Below, in pieces: positions 46,501 to 57,701 of a stretch of DNA of 64,000 nt. The notes below the pieces were generated by a model. It worked only from the letters and a program-made list of their open reading frames with translations. It searched no databases and was not told where the DNA came from. The DNA comes from Terfezia claveryi (taxonomy: Eukaryota > Ascomycota > Pezizomycetes > Pezizales > Pezizaceae): NCBI GenBank assembly GCA_015179025.1, contig WHUX01000158.1, positions 1 to 64,000 of the forward strand, read 5' to 3'. Position 1 is the stretch's first letter. Each line of letters opens with the position of its first letter. The position numbers were made by a program, and so were the translations under genes.

Positions 46501-48234
46501 AGCTAGATCAAGGTATAGGAATGAAAGCTACATACCAGATGTGTATGAGAGTATATCCTATCTGGAAGAACTATTATGATACCTTTGTCCGCTATGAGGA
46601 TCATAGAAGAAAAGACAGATTTTTGTATGTCAAAAACTGACAAGGACAATAGAAATTAGTTTTGCCCTCTACTTTTAATATTGAAGGTAAGAACTATCTT
46701 GAATTGGTTATTAAAGATATATATGAAGCAACTACTTATAGTAGTATTGAAAAAACAATGAAATATCTTATTGACCAATATAATTACCAGTCCTTTGCAG
46801 AACCAACTAAGGACTACATTAGAAGTAGTAATACTTGTTAATGAATAAAGTATTCTAACAACGTGCCACTTGGACTTGTAAGTCTATTATATGTACTAAA
46901 AAGCTTATAGACAGATATATCAATGGATTTTCTTAAGTTAGTACCTGTTTTTAGTAAGTATTCAATTTTGTACCTAAATATTCCTGTTAAAGAAGATTAT
47001 GTTGTTTGTATTTCATAACTTTGGACAATTATCGATAGATAATCAGGATTCAAGTTTCTTATTTCTGTCTTAGATAATTTCATTGCAGAACAATATACTG
47101 CTACCTTTGATACTCATGTAGTCCCAACTATGGGATATCCTTTTTGTATTGCTTTTGATGGAGATACTCTTTTTATATTATTGCATTTTCAAGATTGGGC
47201 TAGGAATAAAGGAATCAAGTTGGAACTGTCTACCACATATCATCCACATGTAGATAGACAATCGAAAATTGTGAACAAAGAAATTCTCCAAGTAGCAAAA
47301 GTCTATAAAATTGAAGGATTTGATTGGCTATAGAAACTACTAGAGATATAGTTAAAACCTAACTCTAGGTATAATGCCACTAGATAGAATAGCTCTTATT
47401 CTATGCTGTTTGGATTTAATGCACACCTTGGTATATTAATACTTGTATACCCTATTAATACATATATACTAGTAAATGAATATCATAAGGTAATGTCTAA
47501 AAAACTTTATGATGCCAAAAAGACTTAAGCATTTCAAGTGAACAAATGACTACCCAATACAACCAAATTTTCAGTCGAACAACAAGTCATACTTTCTTCA
47601 GAAAATATCAATATATCCAATATCTTATCTAAACTCAAACCAAGATAACTAGGCCCATGTCCCATTATTTCTAGTAATTGGAAACGCAATAATTATAGCC
47701 TAGACCTGTCCAGCCAACCCAACTTACAACTCATATATAATATTTTTCATGTTAGTAAACTCAAACTATATTATAAAAACAATTCTACTTAGTTCTCTTA
47801 TAAACAAATCCAAGAACTAGGACCAATTCAAGATGATCATTATGAAGTTGAAAAGGTATTAGAATTTAGAACAGCTCCCCGAACTAGAGAAAGACAATAT
47901 AAGGTTAGATGGCTAGGATACTCTCCTAAATATAATTCCTGAGTAAACCACAAGGATATCACTACTGAATTTCTCCAAGATTTCTGGACAACTGGAAGTG
48001 TAGGAAATACATTTAAGAGATGATGAAAAACTTGAGGAAAACAAGGACCACGAACTAGAGACGAAACTAGAGCTCTCATTTAATAAGAATGAGATTGAAT
48101 TATGAGTGAAGAAACTACTAAGGATATTTATATTAATGCAAATATATTAACAATACATCGAATTTTAGAACATATAGAAATCAATTTAGCAGAATCAGAG
48201 AAGTAAGGGCAGGAAATCCTTCTATATGGATAAG
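40541..48234 (+). pseudogene. gag-pol: gypsy B gag-pol with chromodomain, decayed
   Basis: Gag spans about 41400-43140. Its knuckle reads CWNPRHFYKDC (43098-43130), with the first Cys apparently mutated. The protease region is at about 43260-43560. RT runs about 43950-44720; its active site IIYIDDIIIF is intact at 44361-44385. RNase H follows (about 44760-45170, with TDHKLLVTF). An unusual 1.5-kb segment (45200-46640) separates RNase H and integrase and holds a second knuckle, CNFCKFLGYNASTC (46335-46376), where Tyr replaces the zinc-binding His. Integrase covers about 46690-47400 (IEKTMKYLIDQY; SMDFLKLVPVF; TTYHPHVDRQSKIVN). A chromodomain (YEVEKVLEFR...QYKVRWLGYSP) lies at 47836-47990 and would bind modified histone H3. 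A 77-bp direct duplication is at about 46150-46300. Stops throughout. Confidence 0.88.
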
Positions 48235-48907
48235 TGTAATAGAGAATATTTCATTGCTTATATAATTGCTTATATACTTTTGTATTTCCTATATTACTAC
48301 TATATTATATAACTAAGCCTCTTGGTTGAAAGACTGACTTTCTACCATTTCCTACTACTTTATAAGCATTCATAGTATATGAAATTTACCATGGCAAATT
48401 CTATGGAACTTGCTATATAAGCACACCCTTAGTATGGCTGCATGACCTTTAGTTTTGAATATATAATTCACTACTATGGCTACATAACCTTTATTCCAGC
48501 TGTGTAACTTATTACTATAACCACATGACCTCTTTTCTACAGCATACCACATTCTAGTGTGCTACCCTTTATTGTATTTATTTCCTTAGTTATTAGATCT
48601 TAGAGGAGTATAAATAGGTACTAGATTCCCTCTGGAATCTATTAGAGAGAGAACAAGTAAGTAGTACATAGCAGCAAGTAAGCCTATATACCGATTATAT
48701 CAAGATCATATAGCTTAGATAGCACAAATTATATAAGATAGATTATACCAGTTAATTACTGTTCTCTTTGGAAACGTCCTATATAGTAATCTCCCTACCC
48801 TTCTAAGGTCATACCTCAGTAGAACTGAAATACACAAATATCTATACTTACAGATATAGATTGTAGAAACGGTACTAAACGAATACTGCCTAGTAGTATT
48901 CATTACA
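48235..48907 (+). repeat. 3' LTR of gypsy B (673 bp)
   Basis: Equal in length to the 5' LTR; differences are almost all transitions. Followed by the GTCTT duplication. Confidence 0.93.
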
Positions 48908-51900
48908 GTCTTTGCTTCCTATATAATATCCTTGTCTTTAGTAGGTTTCTGATATATTCAGGAGTTTTTACTTGGTCTATAGGATATCTATCCTAAGTGA
49001 GTTTCTTATATATTCAGCTGTTTTTGCTTGGTATATAAGATCCTTGCCTTAAGTAAGTTTTTCATATATTTAGCTGTTTTTACTTGCTATATAGTATTCT
49101 GGCCCTGAGTGAGTTTCTCATATATTCAACTGTTTTTATTTAGGATATAGAATGTCAGCCACCTAGTGAGTTTCTCATATCTAGCTATTTTTGCTTACTA
49201 TATAGGGTCTGTACCCTAAGCTAGTTTCTCATATATTCAGTTGTTTTTACTTCGTACATAGAATGTCTACCTGCTAGTGAGTTCTTCATATATTACCCTC
49301 AATTGTTATCTCTATTCATTAGTGATTTTTTCATATATTCAATAGTTTTTATTTACTCTATAATACCCTGGCCCTAAGTGAGTTTCTTATATCTTGAACT
49401 ATTTTTGCTTGCTATATAGTATCTTCACCTCAAGTAGGTTTCTCATATATTTAACTATTTTTGCTTGCTATATAGAGTCTATGCCCTAAGCCCATTTCTA
49501 ATATATTTAGCTGTTTTCACTTGATATATAGGATGTTCATCTTAAGAAAGTTTTATATATATTCAACTATTTTTGGTTGGCATATTAGATGTTGGCTTAC
49601 TAGCAAGTTGTTTATATATTACTCTGAATTGGCATCTCTACCAGCTACCGAGTTTCTTATAGAGGCAGCTATTTTTACTTGCTATATAGGGTCTGTACCC
49701 TAAGCTAGTTTTTTATATATTCAGCTATTTTCCTTAGTATATAGGATAGCAGCCAGCTAAAGAGTTTCTTATATATTTAGCTGCTTTTGCTAGGTATATA
49801 GGATATCTAGTAGCTAGCAAGTTTCTTATATATTGAGCTATTTTTGCTTGCTATATAGCATCCTCACCTTAAGCGAGTTTCTCATATATTTAGCTCTTTT
49901 TACTTACTATATAGCATCTTCACCCTAAGTGAGTTTCTTATGTCTTCAACTGTTTTTACTTATGATATAGCGTCTATGCCCTAAGCTAGTTTCTCATATA
50001 TTCAGATGTTTTCACTTGGTATATAGGATGTCTATCTACTAGTGAGTTCTTCATATATTACTTTGAATTATCATCTCTGCTTGCCAGCAAGGTTCTTATA
50101 TATTCAGCTATTTATACTTAGTATATAGGATATCAGCTAGCTAGTGAGTTTCTTATATATTCAGTGGTTTTTAATTACTATATAGTATCCTTACCCTAAG
50201 TAAATTTCTTATATATTTAGCTGTTTTGCTTACTATATAGTATCCTCACCCTAAAGGAGTTTCTTATATATTTAGCTATTTTTATTTACTATATAGAGTC
50301 TATACCCTAAGCCAGTTTCCCATATCTTTAGTACTTTTTACTTTGTATATAAGATGTCTGCCTACCAGTGAGTTATTCATATATTACCTTGAATTGTCAT
50401 CTCTACTAGCTACTAAGTTTCTTATGTATTCAGTTGTTTTTGCTTGGTATATAAAATATTGGCTAGCTACTGAGTTGCTCTTATATTCAGTAGTTTTTAC
50501 TTGCTACATATGGTCTACACCCTAAGCCCGTTTCTCATATATTGAGCTATTTTTGCTTAGTATATAGGATGTTCACCTGCCATTGAGTTCTTTATATATT
50601 TAGCTATTTTTGCTTGGTATATAAGATGTCCACCTGCCAGCAAATTCTTCATATATTACTCTAAATTGTCATCTCTACCTACCACTAAGTTTCTCATATA
50701 TTCAGCTGTTTTTGCTAGGTATATGAGATGTCAGTCCACTAGCATAGTCTCATATATTTAGCTATTTTTGCTTGCTATATAATATCCACGCTTTGAGTGA
50801 GGTTTTAATATATTCAGCTGTTTTTGCTTAGTATATAGAATGTCCACCCTCTAGTGAGTTCTTTATGTATTACTCTGAATTAACAACTCTACCAGTAACT
50901 ACATTTCCTATATATTTAGGTATTTTTACTTAGTATATAGGATATCAGCCAGCTACTATATTTTTTATATATTCAGCTGTTTTTGCTTAGTACATAAGTT
51001 GTCTACAGGCTAGCATGTTCTCATATATTTATCTATTTTTACTTTGTATATAGGATCTTGGCCTTAAGTGAGTTTCTTATATATTCAGCTATTTTTCCTT
51101 GGTATATAGGATAGCACCTAGCTAGCAAGTTTCTTATATATTCAGCTGCTTTTACTTAGTATATAGGATATCTAGCAGCTAGTGAGTTTCTCAAATATTA
51201 AGCTGCTTTTACTTACTATATAGCATCCTTACCCTAAGCAGGTTTCTCATATATTCAGCTATTTTTGCTTAGTATATAGAATGTCCACCCTCTAGCGAGT
51301 TCTTTATATATTACCCTGAATTAACAACTCCACCAGTAACTGCATTTCCTATATATTTAGGTATTTTTACTTAGTATATAGGATATCGGCCAGCTACTAA
51401 GTTTGTTATATATTCAACTGTTTTTACTTGGTACATAAGTTGTCTGCCAGCTAGTATATTCTCATATATTCATCTATTTTTGCTTGGTATATAGGATCTT
51501 CGCCCTTAATGAGTTTCTCATATATTCAGCTATTTTTTCTTGGTATATAGGATAGTACCTAGCTAGCGAGTTTCTTATATATTCAGTTGCTTTTACCTAG
51601 TATATAGGATATTTAGCAGCTAGTGAGTTTCTCATATATTGAGCTGTTTTTGCTTACTATATAGCATCCTTACTCTAAGTAGGTTTCTCATATATTCAGC
51701 TATTTTTGCTTAGTATATAGGGTGTCTGTCTACCAGCAAGTTTTTTATATATTCAACCATTTTTGATTACTATATAGAGTTTATGCCCTAAGCTAGTTTC
51801 TCATATATTCAGGTGTTTTTCCTTAGTATATAAGATAGCAGCTAGCTAGCGAGTTTTTCATATATTCACCTATTTTTGCTTGGTATATAGGATATCTGGC

Positions 51901-52225
51901 AGCCAGCAAGTTTCTTATATATTTAACTATTTTTCCTTAGTATATTGAATATTCACATGCCAGCAAGTTCTGTATATATTACTCTGAATTGACATCTCTG
52001 CCAGCTACTAAGTTTCTTATATGTTCAGCTGTTTTTGCTTGCTATGTAGCATCCTTGCCCTAAGTAAGTTTCGAATATATTCAGCTGTTTTTACTTACTA
52101 CATAGAGTCTATACCCTAGCCTATTTCTTATATATTCAGTTATTTTTACTTAGTACATAAGATGTTTGTATGCTAGCAAGTTCTTCATATATTACCCAGA
52201 ATTGTCATCTCTGCCTACTAGCAAG
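48908..52225 (+). repeat. minisatellite, 56-58 bp units (main block, about 58 units)
   Basis: Continuous array of the same unit as at 5505. Some higher-order repetition is visible: the stretch from 50820 to 51240 recurs at about 51260-51690. It ends exactly where the minus-strand gypsy LTR ends. Small open frames inside it follow the repeat and are not genes. Confidence 0.92.
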
Positions 52226-53443
52226 TATAATGAGGGCTGCAAAGGATAAAGTGACTAAGAGGTATGCCAGAGCAGTAGCAAGGGGGAATTGTATATGTAA
52301 AAGTGCTATATATATAATTAAGGGAAAGGCTAGGGGCAAGGCAAGGGTAGGGCTAGGGCAATATATATGTAGGAATGCTATATTTATGACTAGGGGTATT
52401 GAAAATAATCATTTCCTTTCAATATAATTAAGTATTTCTATACAATATATTGTTCTTTCTTATGATTACTTCCATATCATACTGATACCCAATATAGACT
52501 CTTTCTACTTGATTAAGAACTTCTGTATTATTTTTTTTACATGTGTTCATATGTCGTTCACATATTCCTATTATCTTTACTTACTTTCCTAACTTAGTAT
52601 CTATTATCATTATATGATACTGCTTTACTACTTAAGGTTACTACTTACTTGTCTCAGTTGTCATGACTTAACAATCATCTCTTCTATGACTTTTTATTAT
52701 ATTTATTGACTTATATTACTATCTCCCTCATACACCTCTATATATTTGTTTATTCACATATGCACGATATACTATTCTTAGGTTATGTAACTTAGACTTT
52801 CTTACTAGATCTTTACCCTCAACTTATACTATTATATATGAGCTTTTCTACTCCTGTATCTAATTTTATATACCTCTCAATTAGACTCAATAAGACTGTC
52901 TACTCTTAATATAGTTCTATTATCAGCTTCCTTGTACTTCTGCTCACTCGTACTCTTTACTTAATAGCACTACTGTCTACCACTACTACTTTCTTAATTA
53001 CTACTATGATACCTCTGCTCATAGTAACCTTTTAATAAGGAGAAGGCTAGGACAGGGGACAAAGACAAGGGACAAGAGACATATGGAAGAAGTTGCCATA
53101 TATGTTAGAAGGAGGTAGCTGTTGCTGTAAAGTTGTTCATAGGATAAGAGGTATATATAGAGGAGGTATACTAGTACAAGGGAAGTAAGGTTCTATATCA
53201 GGTATACAAGATATTAGACAGGGATCGAATGACAGTACGAGGGATAGAGGCTATATATATATATAATTTCGGGCCAGGACAATGGAAGGAATAAGTTTCC
53301 TAAAGTCTCTATCTCAGAAGCTAAGCTAAGTAGTGATAACCCATTACATACGATTATAAGTGATGACAAAGGCAACAATGACAATAACCTATCACTTATG
53401 ATTGTAGATGATGACAAAGACAACTGAGCATATGGTTATGATT
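52226..53443 (-). repeat. 3' LTR of gypsy C, interrupted by a copia solo LTR
   Basis: Reverse-strand LTR: starts at 53443 with AATCATAACCATATGCTCAG (variant start shared with 33385) and ends TTATA at 52226. The two parts are 52226-52395 and 53038-53443. To the right, the sequence just before its start (TCTAGCCTAAACAACGAATA on the minus strand) corresponds to the polypurine tract region of the young element (CTCCAGCCTAAAGGGGGGAT), so this is a true 3' LTR. Confidence 0.85.
52396..53037 (+). repeat. copia solo LTR (642 bp)
   Basis: Starts TATTGAAAATAATCATTTCC and ends CTTTTAATA, the same LTR as the copia element at 28408-34918 in opposite orientation. It is flanked by AGGGG (52391-52395) and AGGAG (53038-53042), a target duplication with one G-to-A change. 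It is inserted in the gypsy C LTR. Confidence 0.9.
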
Positions 53444-54280
53444 GTATTCGTTGTTTAGGCTAGAGCTATAGTAACTAGAAGACCTTGGTATGACAACTAG
53501 CACATTTAATATAGGAAACAATATCAAAGGTAATGACAAAGACCCCAACTCTAAACAACAAGAAGAACAAGAAAAACAAGAAGAATAAAAGCTGAATGGG
53601 CCCTATCTTATGACTCTCAAAAGGTATGACATCATTCTATTAGGCAAAGCTTCTTTAAGTATTGCTAGTGGAATAGGATGACTAAGTCCTGTATGTTTTC
53701 CAAGTCTTCCACAGGTTACCAGGTAGTCTCTTCATCCCCTAACTATTTAACCTTATACTGAGCTCATCTATAGTGCTTCCTGGAGTCTAGTACCTCCTCA
53801 ACCTCCCACTTCTCTTCACCTGTGATTACCATGGGAGGGGGTGGGGGGTGCTTTTACCTTGGGAGGGGATTGTATACAGCTGGCTCAATCTCCAAGACAT
53901 AGACTACAGGATGACACTTAATGTCCTTGGGAAACCTTAGTTGGTAAGCGTGAGTATCTACAGCTACTAACACCTCATAGGGTCCTAGGAACTTATAGTC
54001 TAGCTTATAGAAGAGGCATTCTGTCTAGAAGTGTCTGCTAGATAGCCATACTTTATTTTTAGGCTTATACTTCGGTACAGGCAGTCTTGACCTATTAGCA
54101 TACTGAGATTGTCTAGGTTATGCATATCCTAACTCGGTTTTTAAAGTGGAGTGCAACTCAGCAATTTCCATAGCAAACTCCTTAGCTAGGGTATTTTCCT
54201 TAGCTTTGTGTAGAGGTGCCAACATGTCTATAAAATAAGGGTCGTATTGTTAAGGCTCAGGTAAGAGACCTACCTCTTTG
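53444..54280 (-). pseudogene. pol: gypsy C, integrase C-terminus and chromodomain, truncated
   Basis: Minus-strand match to 60790-61500 of the young element. It includes the proline-rich linker, seen on the plus strand as the G-rich GGGAGGGGGTGGGGGG run near 53830. It also has the chromodomain region (about 53690-53820) and the GPY/F-type end of integrase (about 53960-54060). The match fades at about 54280, inside integrase, so the rest of the element is missing. 54281-54378 has no recognisable content. Confidence 0.82.
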
Positions 54281-54378
54281 AGGGCTAATACCAATACTTT
54301 ACTACAATACTAACTAATATAGCTAGATCAACCATGCAGATAGGGTAGTGCAGATAAAGAGATTAGTGTATTGAAGTA

Positions 54379-54864
54379 TGTAGCCTCTGACATCAGATCT
54401 CATATATGTTTCTCTCTTCTCGTTTCCATTATATTCTATTGTATATCATTTATATATCATTATTAGATGTATTTAAGTTATTTCCTATTTGTTAGCCTGA
54501 CTGCAAAGCATTGTAGTTTGGGCTGCCTAATTAATATATATTAGACTACAACGTTACTAATTGGGAAGCATCTTCCCCTTTAGGTAACAACCTAATATCA
54601 ATACTAGTAAGCTGTTATAGGAAGCTTTATCTGAATCTGATTACTCATTATCAGATCTAAGTATCTATATAACCCACCACCTTTATATAGTTAATACAAT
54701 AAGACCCAAGCTGTAGTCTAAGTCTCATATAGCTTTACTCTTATCGAGTCTACAATACACTCAAGTTGTTACTACGTTTATATCTATACCTATTACAGAT
54801 AACCTCTTTATACCTTTACTACCGACTTGTATATTCATAGTTACAGCCCGCTTATAACATTACA
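54379..54864 (+). repeat. probable 5' LTR of gypsy D (about 486 bp)
   Basis: Begins TGTAGCCTCTGACATC and ends AACATTACA, directly before a CTAC leader like that after the young LTR. A gag start codon follows 53 bp later. The right LTR is outside the window, so the ends are tentative. Confidence 0.6.
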
Positions 54865-54916
54865 CTACTTGTCTATACAACTCTATAGACACCAACCCCT
54901 ACAATCTCCTACAACT

Positions 54917-55765
54917 ATGTTGATGTTGAGAGAATTACTTGGTAAAGCCTCTAATGAGCTCATAGCTGATACTAATAATGATAGTGTTCTCTAGGCACAG
55001 CAACGAGATGAACAATTTATCGAGCAATACTATACTACCTCATCTTAGGTTCCATAGTTTTAGGAATGCTAGGGCACCCCTTATCAACAAATAAGCCTCA
55101 AATCAATATTCTTCTCCTCTCTAAAACCTATCATATAATCAGTCACTCTGTCGGTAGCTCTATCTATCAATTCAAGACCCTCTACTAAAGGCAAGCAACT
55201 AGCAGCTTATTACCAAACTCTAGTAGATCCTGGATATACTACTATGAAGGTACAGGTTTAGCAATTAAAAGCAGAAAAGCAAGTTGCTCTTGTATAGGTA
55301 TAGCAGCTAAAACAAATATAAACAGTATATACTGAATTTATTCAATGAAGTATAGCAGATATCTAGAACACAGCTAATATGGCTGCCAACAAACACACAT
55401 AACTATCAAATGATATGTAAAGTACACTTTCACAAATCCAGAACCTTATTATTTCTAGACAAGAAAATCAGATAAAAGAGTTTCAGATGATTCACTATAA
55501 CCTCTAACATCTTAAAGGACAAGCTGACTTCTACAATGATTAATACCAGCAATGGTTTGCTAGTATTGAAAGACAAATCTATAGTATAAAAGGACAATTC
55601 ACTAACTTAAAAAGGTAGAACATCGAGTACAGGCTCCTCAGCCTATACACTCTCCAGTGAACATAGTACAAAGACTTAAGTAAGTAGCAGGAGGTATACT
55701 ACTACCTCTTCCACTACTAGTTGAACAAAGATGACCCAAAGACCCTACTCCTCGACTACCACCTC
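54917..55765 (+). pseudogene. gag: gypsy D gag, 5' half
   Basis: Starts MLMLRELLGKASNELIADTN and continues with Gln-rich, helix-prone sequence and many TAG/TGA stops. The frame is cut at 55765 by the young chromovirus and resumes at 62230 (or 62235 without the duplication). It is a different family from both A and B as judged by sequence. Confidence 0.7.
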
Positions 55766-56471
55766 TAGTGTCACAACCGTGTTCTTAGTCTTGATTTGAC
55801 ACTCGAACAGGCTTGTTCGGGTGTCGTTGATGGGTTATTGTTATTGTTGCCCTCGGCATCACCTGCAACGCAGGTGATGGGTTATTGTTATTGTTATTGT
55901 CGCCCTCGGCATCACCTGCGATGCAGGTGATAGGTTATTGTTATTGTTGCCCTCGCCATCACCTGCGACGCAGGTGATGGGTTATTGACATTGTTGCCTT
56001 TATCATTACCTACGATCGCAGGTGATGGGTTATCGTTACCTTGCTTGGCTTCCGAGATAAGGGATCTTGGGAAGCTTATTCCTTCTGTTGCCCTGGCCCG
56101 GAATTATGTATATATATAGCCCCTGTCCCTCGTACTGTCATTGGATCCCTATCCAACGTCTTGTATATCCAATACAGGGCCTTGCTTCTCTCCACGTCGG
56201 TGCATCTCCCTTGTGCACCTCCTTGTCTCGCTTCAATTTTGCAGCCCTGCTGCCTACCCTGCGAACCTCCTATCCTTGCCTCGCTTTGCCTTGTCTCTGC
56301 AGCCCTGCTGCCTCCTACTACTCCCGTGTGCCTCTCTCGCCCTCGCCCTTGCCTCCGTCCTAGCCTTTCCCCTAGTCACACACGTAGTGTTCCTACGTGT
56401 GTGTGTTACTCTAGCCTTGCCCTTGCCCCGGCGTACCTCTGGGTCGCCTTGTCCCCAGAGCCGTCGTTACA
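55766..56471 (+). repeat. 5' LTR of young chromovirus (706 bp)
   Basis: TAG-TGTCACAACC...GTTACA. Features in order: a hairpin (GACACTCGAACA...GGGTGTC, 55799-55826); four palindromic units of the CACCTGCGACGCAGGTG type between 55858 and 56030; a TATATATAG promoter-like box at 56109-56117; then pyrimidine-rich U5-like sequence. The primer-binding site must lie just after 56471 (CTACGTTGGATCC...); the matching tRNA was not identified. Confidence 0.93.
56109..56117 (+). promoter_or_regulatory. TATA-like box in the 5' LTR
   Basis: TATATATAG downstream of the palindrome array, a plausible start region for the element transcript. The same box is present in the 3' LTR (about 61867-61875) and as TATATATAG at about 8297 in the truncated LTR. 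Inferred from position and sequence only. Confidence 0.5.
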
Positions 56472-56507
56472 CTACGTTGGATCCTTTGGACCAACTGGTA
56501 CGCAGTC

Positions 56508-57701
56508 ATGTCAGGAACAGCTCTCCCACCACCCGCTGTCAGGTGTCAAACCTAGAGGAGCTCCCCCATACCCTCAGGCTTGAACGAGTTAAATGCCTAC
56601 CATCGAGAAATCATCTACATCTTCGAGGCCATGGATGCCATCGGGGCCGAACTCGGCAACAGCCTGGCCATGGCTGAACAAAAATTGAGATCCGCCGACG
56701 AGGAGATCACGGTCCTCCAGACCAATCTCGACCATCTGAACCTTGCCCTGGCCAACGAACGGACTACGGTCCAAAACCTCAGCCGCGCCCTAGAGAACCT
56801 TGTAATACCAGCAGCAGCCAGTAGCAACAAGACCGAAAGCATTCCAATACCCCCCAAGTTCAATGGGGACCGGGTTCGCCTACGAGCCTGGAAAAATGCT
56901 GTCAATCTCAAGCTGAACGGGGATTCTGCCAGATTCCCGTCAGAACAACATCGACTGGCATACGTTTTCGCCTTGCTGGAGGGGAAAGCTTGTGACCAGA
57001 TCCAGCCGTATGTCCTCGAAACCGGGATCAAGCTTGACGATATCTCGGCCCTTTTTACAATCCTGGATAGGGCGTTCGGGGACCCCGATGCCGTTGGCAC
57101 TGCCAGTAGGGCCCTCCGAGCCCTCAGGCAGAAAAACACTGATCTGTCCACTTATATGGCAGAATTCTCGAGACTGGCAGCGGAGGTCCGATGGAACAAC
57201 CAGTCAAAGCTCGAGCAGTTCCAAGAGGGACTGAATGACGAGCTTCAACAAGCCATGGTCACCCTCCCAGAGACCAAGAGTCTCGATGAATTAATCGACC
57301 AGGCATCCAGGGTGGAACAATGGATGGCTAGGTGGAGATACCGCCCTACCTTCCGCCCTGCCACCCGCTCACCTCAGCAACCACCACAACAGCCCCAGCA
57401 ACAGCAACCAATCCCCAAGCCTGCCCAAGTCCCGGCCTCGGCTAACAAACCTGCGCACACATCAATGGTTGCAGGAGGGGCTACCCCTATGGATCTCTCG
57501 GCTGGGAGACCCCGCCTTGCCCAGGAGGAAAGGGACCGCCGCTGCACTAACGGTCTGTGCATTGCGTGCGGAAAGGGGACCACTTCATTGCGGCATGTCC
57601 CCTCCGCAAGAACCGCTCCCTGGCCGCCCATGCCATATCCGAATTACGGATCGAAGAGGTTGAAGAGTCGAGAAAAGGAGAGTCCCTTGCCTAGTTATTG
57701 A
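56508..57701 (+). pseudogene. gag: Gag of young chromovirus
   Basis: The most likely start is ATG 56508 (MSGTALPPPAVRCQT). It is followed at codon 16 by TAG (56553-56555), after which the frame is open to 57701; the next ATG is 56631. Residues from about 40 onward form a coiled-coil-like stretch (LRSADEEITVLQTNLDHLN). Then comes the Retrotrans_gag domain (RVRLRAWKNAVNLKLNGD, YMAEFSRLAAEVRWN), a Gln/Pro-rich linker and MDLSAGRPRL. The CCHC knuckle is broken: CIACGKG is followed by a one-base loss in AAAGGGG (57572-57578). Reading one base back restores DHFIAAC and a stop at 57692-57694. Gag would form the cytoplasmic particle and bind element RNA. Confidence 0.88.

Larger units (their letters stand above)
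39868..48907 (+). mobile_element. Ty3/gypsy chromovirus B, 9040 bp, full length, mutated
   Basis: LTRs of 673 bp each (39868-40540 and 48235-48907) start TGTAAT and end ATTACA. They are flanked by a perfect GTCTT duplication (39863-39867 and 48908-48912). The interior encodes Gag, protease, RT, RNase H, an extra segment with a second zinc knuckle, integrase and a chromodomain, in that order. It belongs to a different family from the 55766-62229 element: LTRs are unrelated and the layout is longer. Many stops; inactive. Confidence 0.95.
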
